From the NCBI GenBank assembly GCA_023248505.1, contig JAHFEM010000046.1, forward strand, positions 1-8,926: a stretch of 8,926 nucleotides of DNA, in the 5' to 3' direction. Shown one piece after another: positions 5,859 to 8,926 of this stretch (positions are counted from its first letter, which is position 1; each line of letters begins with the position of its first letter). A model generated the notes under the pieces. That model saw only the letters and a list, made by a program, of their open reading frames with translations. It did not search any database and was not told the DNA's origin. Position numbers and translations under genes: made by a program. Source of the stretch: Nitrospirota bacterium. Its GTDB lineage: Bacteria; Nitrospirota; Nitrospiria; SBBL01; Manganitrophaceae.

Positions 5859-5911
5859 TCGCTCGATCGAAGCGGTTCCTCTTGCCGCCGATGCCGGGAG
5901 CCTCACGGTGA
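5811..5911 (+). pseudogene. Displaced 3' end of the btuM-like gene (-1 frame)
   Basis: Starting in the T-run at 5811-5814, the frame with TTC at 5813-5815 encodes FYVAVVVGFHLLAGVIARS followed by KRFLLPPMPGASR and TGA at 5909-5911. It reads as the final membrane helix and tail of the preceding protein. Its stop forms a GTGA overlap with the cobU GTG start at 5908, the arrangement expected in this operon, where cobT and cobS also overlap by ATGA. It has no start of its own. Confidence 0.65.
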
Positions 5912-6474
5912 ATGATCTCATCCTCATTCTCGGCGGCGCCCGCTCCGGCAAGAGCCGGTTTGCGCTGGAGCGGGGGGCGGCGCTCGGTTGGGAGAGAATC
6001 TTCATCGCCACGGCGCGGCCGTCCGATGAGGAGATGGCGCGGCGGATCGAGCGGCACCGGCGCGAGCGGCCCGAAGGCTGGAAGACACGGGAGGAGCCGC
6101 TGCATCTTGCCGATCTGCTTCGATCGGTGGAAGGAAAAGCGGAGGTCGCGGTGATCGACTGCCTCACCCTCTGGCTTTCCAACCTTCTGACGGTCGTCGG
6201 AGAGGATGAGGAGAAGGCCCTCGGCGAGATCGACCGGTTGGTCAAGGCGGCCCGATCGGCTAAGCTTTCTGTCATTGCCGTTTCGAACGAGGTCGGATTG
6301 GGGATTATCCCCACCGATCATTCCCTCTCCCGGCGGTTTCGGGATCTCTCCGGTCTTCTCCACCAGCGGTGGGCCGCGGAGGCCGATGAGGTCTACTGGA
6401 TGATGGCGGGAATCGCCGTCCCGATTAAAAGGAAGCGTGATGAAAAAACTGCAATCGGTCATCGACCGGATTAA
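5908..6474 (+). CDS. cobU: Adenosylcobinamide kinase / adenosylcobinamide-phosphate guanylyltransferase CobU
   Basis: This 188-aa cytoplasmic enzyme phosphorylates adenosylcobinamide and then transfers GMP to give adenosylcobinamide-GDP, the activated precursor for CobS. It has the P-loop GGARSGKS (9-16), the segment ATARPSDEEMARRIERHRRERP whose His50 fits the guanylylated His of the family, then VIDCLTLWLSNLL (82-94), VSNEVGLGIIPTDHSLSRRF (125-144) and a C-terminal DEVYWMMAGIAVPIK. The start is GTG at 5908, with GGGAG seven bases upstream, giving MNDLILILGG; the upstream ATG at 5710 would prefix residues unrelated to the family and overlap the membrane gene. The GTG overlaps the repaired stop of the preceding gene. 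The C-terminus runs ~14 residues past the usual end (KRKRDEKTAIGHRPD) and overlaps cobT by 35 nt. Confidence 0.94.
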   Translation: MNDLILILGGARSGKSRFALERGAALGWERIFIATARPSDEEMARRIERHRRERPEGWKTREEPLHLADLLRSVEGKAEVAVIDCLTLWLSNLLTVVGEDEEKALGEIDRLVKAARSAKLSVIAVSNEVGLGIIPTDHSLSRRFRDLSGLLHQRWAAEADEVYWMMAGIAVPIKRKRDEKTAIGHRPD

Positions 6475-7504
6475 GCCGGTGGAGGCGTCGGGGCGCTTGC
6501 TTGCTCAGAAGCGTCTCAGCCGCCTGACGAAACCGCCCGGCAGCCTCGGCCGGCTGGAGGAGCTGGCCGCCTGGTATGTCGGGATCACCGGAAAAGTTCC
6601 TTCTCCTCCTCTGGAGAAGGCGGTCTTGGTCTTCGCCGGCGATCATGGGGTGGTGGAGGAAAAGGTCAGCGCCTATCCGAAGGCGGTCACCGCCGAGATG
6701 GTCCGAAACTTTCTTCACGGCGGGGCCGCGATCAACGTCCTCGCCGCGCAGGTTGGGATCGATGTGCGGGTCATCGACATCGGCGTCGACCACGACTTCG
6801 AGACGTTGCCGGGGCTGCTCGACCGAAAGATGGGTCGGGGAACCGGTAACATCGGACGGGGCCCGGCCATGTCGCGGCGGAAAGCGCTCTTGGCGATCGC
6901 CGTCGGATGCGACCTGGCCGAAGAGGAGGCCCAGCGCGGCACGAATCTGTTGGGGACCGGAGAGATGGGGATCGGGAATACGACCCCGAGCAGCGCCATC
7001 ACGGCGCTCCTGACCGGCTCGCCGGTGGAGGCGGTGACCGGGAGGGGAACGGGGATCGACGAACCGACGCTCCGGGTGAAGCGGGCCGTCATCCGGGAGG
7101 CGCTTCGGATCAATCGGCCGAATCCGGACGATCCGATCGATATTCTCGCCAAGGTCGGCGGATATGAAATTGCCGGACTCGTCGGCCTTCTCCTCGGAGC
7201 GGCGGCGCATCGCATTCCGGTCGTCGTCGATGGTTTTATTTCGACCGCCGCGGCCTTGATTGCTGTGGACATTGCGCCGGAGGTCAAAGATTATCTTGTC
7301 GCCGCCCATCGTTCGGCGGAGTCGGGCCATCGCATCGCGTTGGCGAAGCTGGGACTCGATCCGCTCTTGGATTTGAACATGCGACTGGGGGAAGGGACCG
7401 GCGCGGCGTTGGGGATGGGCTTGGTGGAGAGCGCCGTTCGCATTCTCACCGAGATGGCCACGTTTGATGAGGCGGGCGTCTCCGGCCCGGAGCGGAAGCG
7501 ATGA
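6440..7504 (+). CDS. cobT: Nicotinate-nucleotide--dimethylbenzimidazole phosphoribosyltransferase CobT
   Basis: This 354-aa enzyme transfers phosphoribose from nicotinate mononucleotide to the lower-ligand base (5,6-dimethylbenzimidazole or another benzimidazole/purine), making alpha-ribazole phosphate. Family signatures are LTKPPGSLGRLEELA (29-43), VFAGDHGVVEEKVSAYPKAV (64-83), the glycine-rich RGTGNIGRGPAMS (133-145), GTGEMGIGNTTPSSA (172-186), GRGTGID (201-207), DGFISTAAAL (264-273) and LNMRLGEGTGAAL (312-324). Glu318 sits where the catalytic glutamate (E317 in the Salmonella enzyme) is expected. Start ATG 6440 has AAGGA six bases upstream; GTG at 6437 is possible but too close to that site. 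It overlaps cobU by 35 nt and ends in an ATGA overlap with cobS, so translation is likely coupled. Confidence 0.96.
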   Translation: MKKLQSVIDRIKPVEASGRLLAQKRLSRLTKPPGSLGRLEELAAWYVGITGKVPSPPLEKAVLVFAGDHGVVEEKVSAYPKAVTAEMVRNFLHGGAAINVLAAQVGIDVRVIDIGVDHDFETLPGLLDRKMGRGTGNIGRGPAMSRRKALLAIAVGCDLAEEEAQRGTNLLGTGEMGIGNTTPSSAITALLTGSPVEAVTGRGTGIDEPTLRVKRAVIREALRINRPNPDDPIDILAKVGGYEIAGLVGLLLGAAAHRIPVVVDGFISTAAALIAVDIAPEVKDYLVAAHRSAESGHRIALAKLGLDPLLDLNMRLGEGTGAALGMGLVESAVRILTEMATFDEAGVSGPERKR

Positions 7505-8250
7505 GAAGCTTGCTGGCCGCGATCGGCACCCTTACCATCGTTCCGTTCAATCATTCGATGATCGCTTCCGAGCGCGACCTTGGCCGCTCGGTTCTCTTTT
7601 TCCCGCTGGTGGGATTGGCGATCGGCGCTTTCTTGATGGGGATGGCCCAGCTGCTCGGGCCGATCGTGGCCCCGGCGCCGTTGGCGGCGCTCCTTCTGGC
7701 GGCCTTGACCCTTTTGACCGGCGGGCTCCATCTGGATGGGCTGGCCGATCTCTGCGACGGCTTGGCCGCCGGGGGAGGCCGGCCGCGAATCCTCTCCGTG
7801 ATGAAGGACCCCCACGTCGGCGCGTTCGGCGCGATCGGGCTGGGGATCGTCTTGATCTTGAAATATGCCCTCTTTGGTGAGATGATTCGTCGGGGATGGC
7901 TGACCTCCTTTCTCGTCATGGGCCTTCTCAGCCGATGGGCGATGGTCCTGGCGAGTTTTCTCGGGAGGTACGCCCGAGAGAGCGGAACGGCGCAGCCTTT
8001 CATCGGGCAGATCCGCTGGCCCCCATGCGCCGGCGCCACCGGCATCGCCCTCGCATTCGCCTGGTTCCTCTTGGAGGGGGTCGGGCTGCTCGCTGCGTCA
8101 CTCGTATTTTTAGGGGTGTTGGTTTTCAATCGCTTTCTCGAATCGAAGATCGGCGGGTGGACGGGGGATGCGCTGGGCGCGCTCTCGGAGATGGTGGAAG
8201 TCGGAGTACTGATCTTCATCAGCGCAGCCCAAGGCCTCGCGGCGGGCTGA
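7501..8250 (+). CDS. cobS: Adenosylcobinamide-GDP ribazoletransferase (cobalamin synthase) CobS
   Basis: This 249-aa integral inner-membrane enzyme joins adenosylcobinamide-GDP (from CobU) to alpha-ribazole or its phosphate (from CobT), closing the nucleotide loop of cobalamin. The acidic signature [15 protein letters not shown] (74-88) and [11 protein letters not shown] (101-111) are the Mg-binding and catalytic region of the family. Hydrophobic segments occupy roughly 31-56, 58-74, 109-126, 135-152, 177-210 and 230-247, and the C-terminal [14 protein letters not shown] (about 217-230) is characteristic. The length is typical. The start overlaps the cobT stop as ATGA, with GGAG (7489-7492) eight bases upstream. 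No CobC-type phosphatase gene is nearby, so dephosphorylation must be encoded elsewhere or done by another enzyme. Confidence 0.96.
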   Translation: MRSLLAAIGTLTIVPFNHSMIASERDLGRSVLFFPLVGLAIGAFLMGMAQLLGPIVAPAPLAALLLAALTLLTGGLHLDGLADLCDGLAAGGGRPRILSVMKDPHVGAFGAIGLGIVLILKYALFGEMIRRGWLTSFLVMGLLSRWAMVLASFLGRYARESGTAQPFIGQIRWPPCAGATGIALAFAWFLLEGVGLLAASLVFLGVLVFNRFLESKIGGWTGDALGALSEMVEVGVLIFISAAQGLAAG

Positions 8251-8285
8251 TCCCTCACGTTGGAAAATCCGAAAGGAGTCGATGT

Positions 8286-8849
8286 ATGCCACGGATTACA
8301 AAGGTCTACACGCGAACCGGAGATGATGGGAGCACCGGGCTTGGAAGCAAGCGGCGGGTTCCGAAGGACGCCGCGCGGATTTCATCTTATGGCACGGTCG
8401 ATGAGCTCAATTCCCACATCGGCGTCGCCATGGCCGCCGGGCTCGACAGGGACCTGATGAAGGCCTTGGCCGGGATCCAAAACGATCTCTTCCACCTCGG
8501 ATCCGACCTCTGCATTCCGGAGGAAGATAAGGTGAAGATGAATGTGCCGAAGATCGAGCAGCGCCACATCGACGCCCTCGAGCAGTTGATGGACCGCCTC
8601 TCGGAAGCGCTCACGCCGCTCGAGAATTTCGTTCTTCCGGGCGGCTCGCCGGGAGCGGCGCAGCTTCACGTCGCCCGGACCGTCTGCCGTCGGGCGGAGC
8701 GGGAGGTGATCGGCCTCCGGCGAGCGGAAGCGGTCGGCGCCTTCACGGTCCCCTACCTGAATCGCCTCTCCGACGCCCTCTTCGTGATGGCGCGGTACGA
8801 GAACAAAAAAAGGGGCATATCGGATCTGTTGTGGGACAGCAGGGCGTGA
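8286..8849 (+). CDS. Cob(I)alamin adenosyltransferase, PduO type
   Basis: This 187-aa cytoplasmic enzyme transfers the 5'-deoxyadenosyl group of ATP to cob(I)alamin or cobinamide, making the coenzyme form that CobU and CobS use. The N-terminal ATP-binding motif [20 protein letters not shown] (5-24) and [16 protein letters not shown] (31-46) are diagnostic of the PduO/MMAB family. The helical-bundle C-terminal half carries [27 protein letters not shown] and [16 protein letters not shown]. The start at ATG 8286 has AAGGAG (ending 8278) seven bases upstream and gives family length; the frame is open upstream to 7896, but that part overlaps cobS and is unlike the family. It lies 35 bases after cobS. 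PduO-type and CobA-type adenosyltransferases are unrelated; this is clearly the former. Confidence 0.96.
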   Translation: MPRITKVYTRTGDDGSTGLGSKRRVPKDAARISSYGTVDELNSHIGVAMAAGLDRDLMKALAGIQNDLFHLGSDLCIPEEDKVKMNVPKIEQRHIDALEQLMDRLSEALTPLENFVLPGGSPGAAQLHVARTVCRRAEREVIGLRRAEAVGAFTVPYLNRLSDALFVMARYENKKRGISDLLWDSRA

Positions 8850-8866
8850 GTCAAGAGGAAAAAAGA

Positions 8867-8926
8867 ATGAAGAAAAAAACCTGGCTCTCCTGGAGCAGCG
8901 GTAAAGACAGCGCCTGGTCGCTCTAT
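8867..8926 (+). CDS. PP-loop ATPase N-terminus, DUF71/COG2102 type (Dph6-like), 3' truncated
   Basis: Only 20 residues are in the window. They contain LSWSSGKDSAWSLY, a PP-loop (SGKDS) of the adenine nucleotide alpha hydrolase-like fold, in the form typical of COG2102 proteins, which include the eukaryotic/archaeal diphthine-ammonia ligase Dph6. Start ATG 8867 has GAGGA (8855-8859) seven bases upstream, and the gene begins 17 bases after the adenosyltransferase stop, so it belongs to the same operon. Bacteria lack diphthamide, and a bacterial branch of this family has been proposed from gene neighbourhoods to act in B12 salvage. The position here agrees. The reaction is unknown, and the assignment rests on one motif plus context. 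Confidence 0.75.
   Translation, partial: MKKKTWLSWSSGKDSAWSLY

Noticed and set aside
5710..5907. Upstream start for CobU at the ATG at 5710
   Set aside because: The extra 66 residues are out-of-frame reading of the membrane gene; CobU normally begins just before its P-loop, as with GTG 5908.
6425..7330. 301-aa open frame on the - strand opposite cobT
   Set aside because: Shadow of cobT, whose catalytic motifs and coupled start are clear.
7896..8285. Long N-terminal extension of the adenosyltransferase
   Set aside because: It overlaps cobS in another frame and is unlike PduO-type proteins; a strong ribosome site precedes ATG 8286.
1..8926. tRNA, rRNA, CRISPR arrays, insertion sequences or phage genes
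   Set aside because: I saw no tRNA-like fold, regularly spaced long repeats, transposase or phage motifs anywhere in the window.

Overview
The window is GC-rich, and every supported gene lies on the + strand. A TonB-dependent outer-membrane receptor and a type IV pilus retraction ATPase indicate a Gram-negative bacterium. The gene style would fit Nitrospirota or a deltaproteobacterium-like lineage, but nothing here fixes the taxon and this is a weak inference.

Layout. (1) 1-1073 is the 3' part of a 2-oxo acid dehydrogenase E2 (acyltransferase) gene. (2) 1074-1312 is a gap with two hairpins, one of them a perfect 13-bp palindrome that may be a terminator or a dispersed repeat. (3) 1313-2831 is a two-gene unit: pilT, then a 150-aa unknown protein built from two copies of a ~60-residue domain. 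The pilT ribosome binding site lies inside a perfect 10-bp inverted repeat. (4) 2832-3466 is a long regulatory leader: a sigma70-like promoter, a first cobalamin riboswitch, an intrinsic terminator with no gene before it, a stretch of inverted heptanucleotide repeats, and a second cobalamin riboswitch. (5) 3467-8926 is a tightly packed B12 uptake and salvage operon: btuB, a btuM-like membrane gene with an apparent frameshift, cobU, cobT, cobS, a PduO-type adenosyltransferase, and the first 20 codons of a PP-loop ATPase of the DUF71/COG2102 type.

How the B12 genes work together (inference from family knowledge). BtuB takes corrinoids across the outer membrane. The BtuM-like protein is a candidate inner-membrane carrier. 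PduO-type adenosyltransferase makes the adenosyl form. CobU activates adenosylcobinamide, CobT activates the lower-ligand base, and CobS joins them. No corrin-ring genes, BtuCDF transporter genes or CobC-type phosphatase gene occur in the window, so what is visible is uptake, salvage and nucleotide-loop assembly.

The points most worth a second look are the tandem riboswitches separated by a terminator, the single-base frameshift in the btuM-like gene (homopolymer TTTT at 5811-5814), the hairpin hiding the pilT ribosome binding site, the duplicated-domain protein after pilT, and the DUF71-type gene at the end of the B12 operon.
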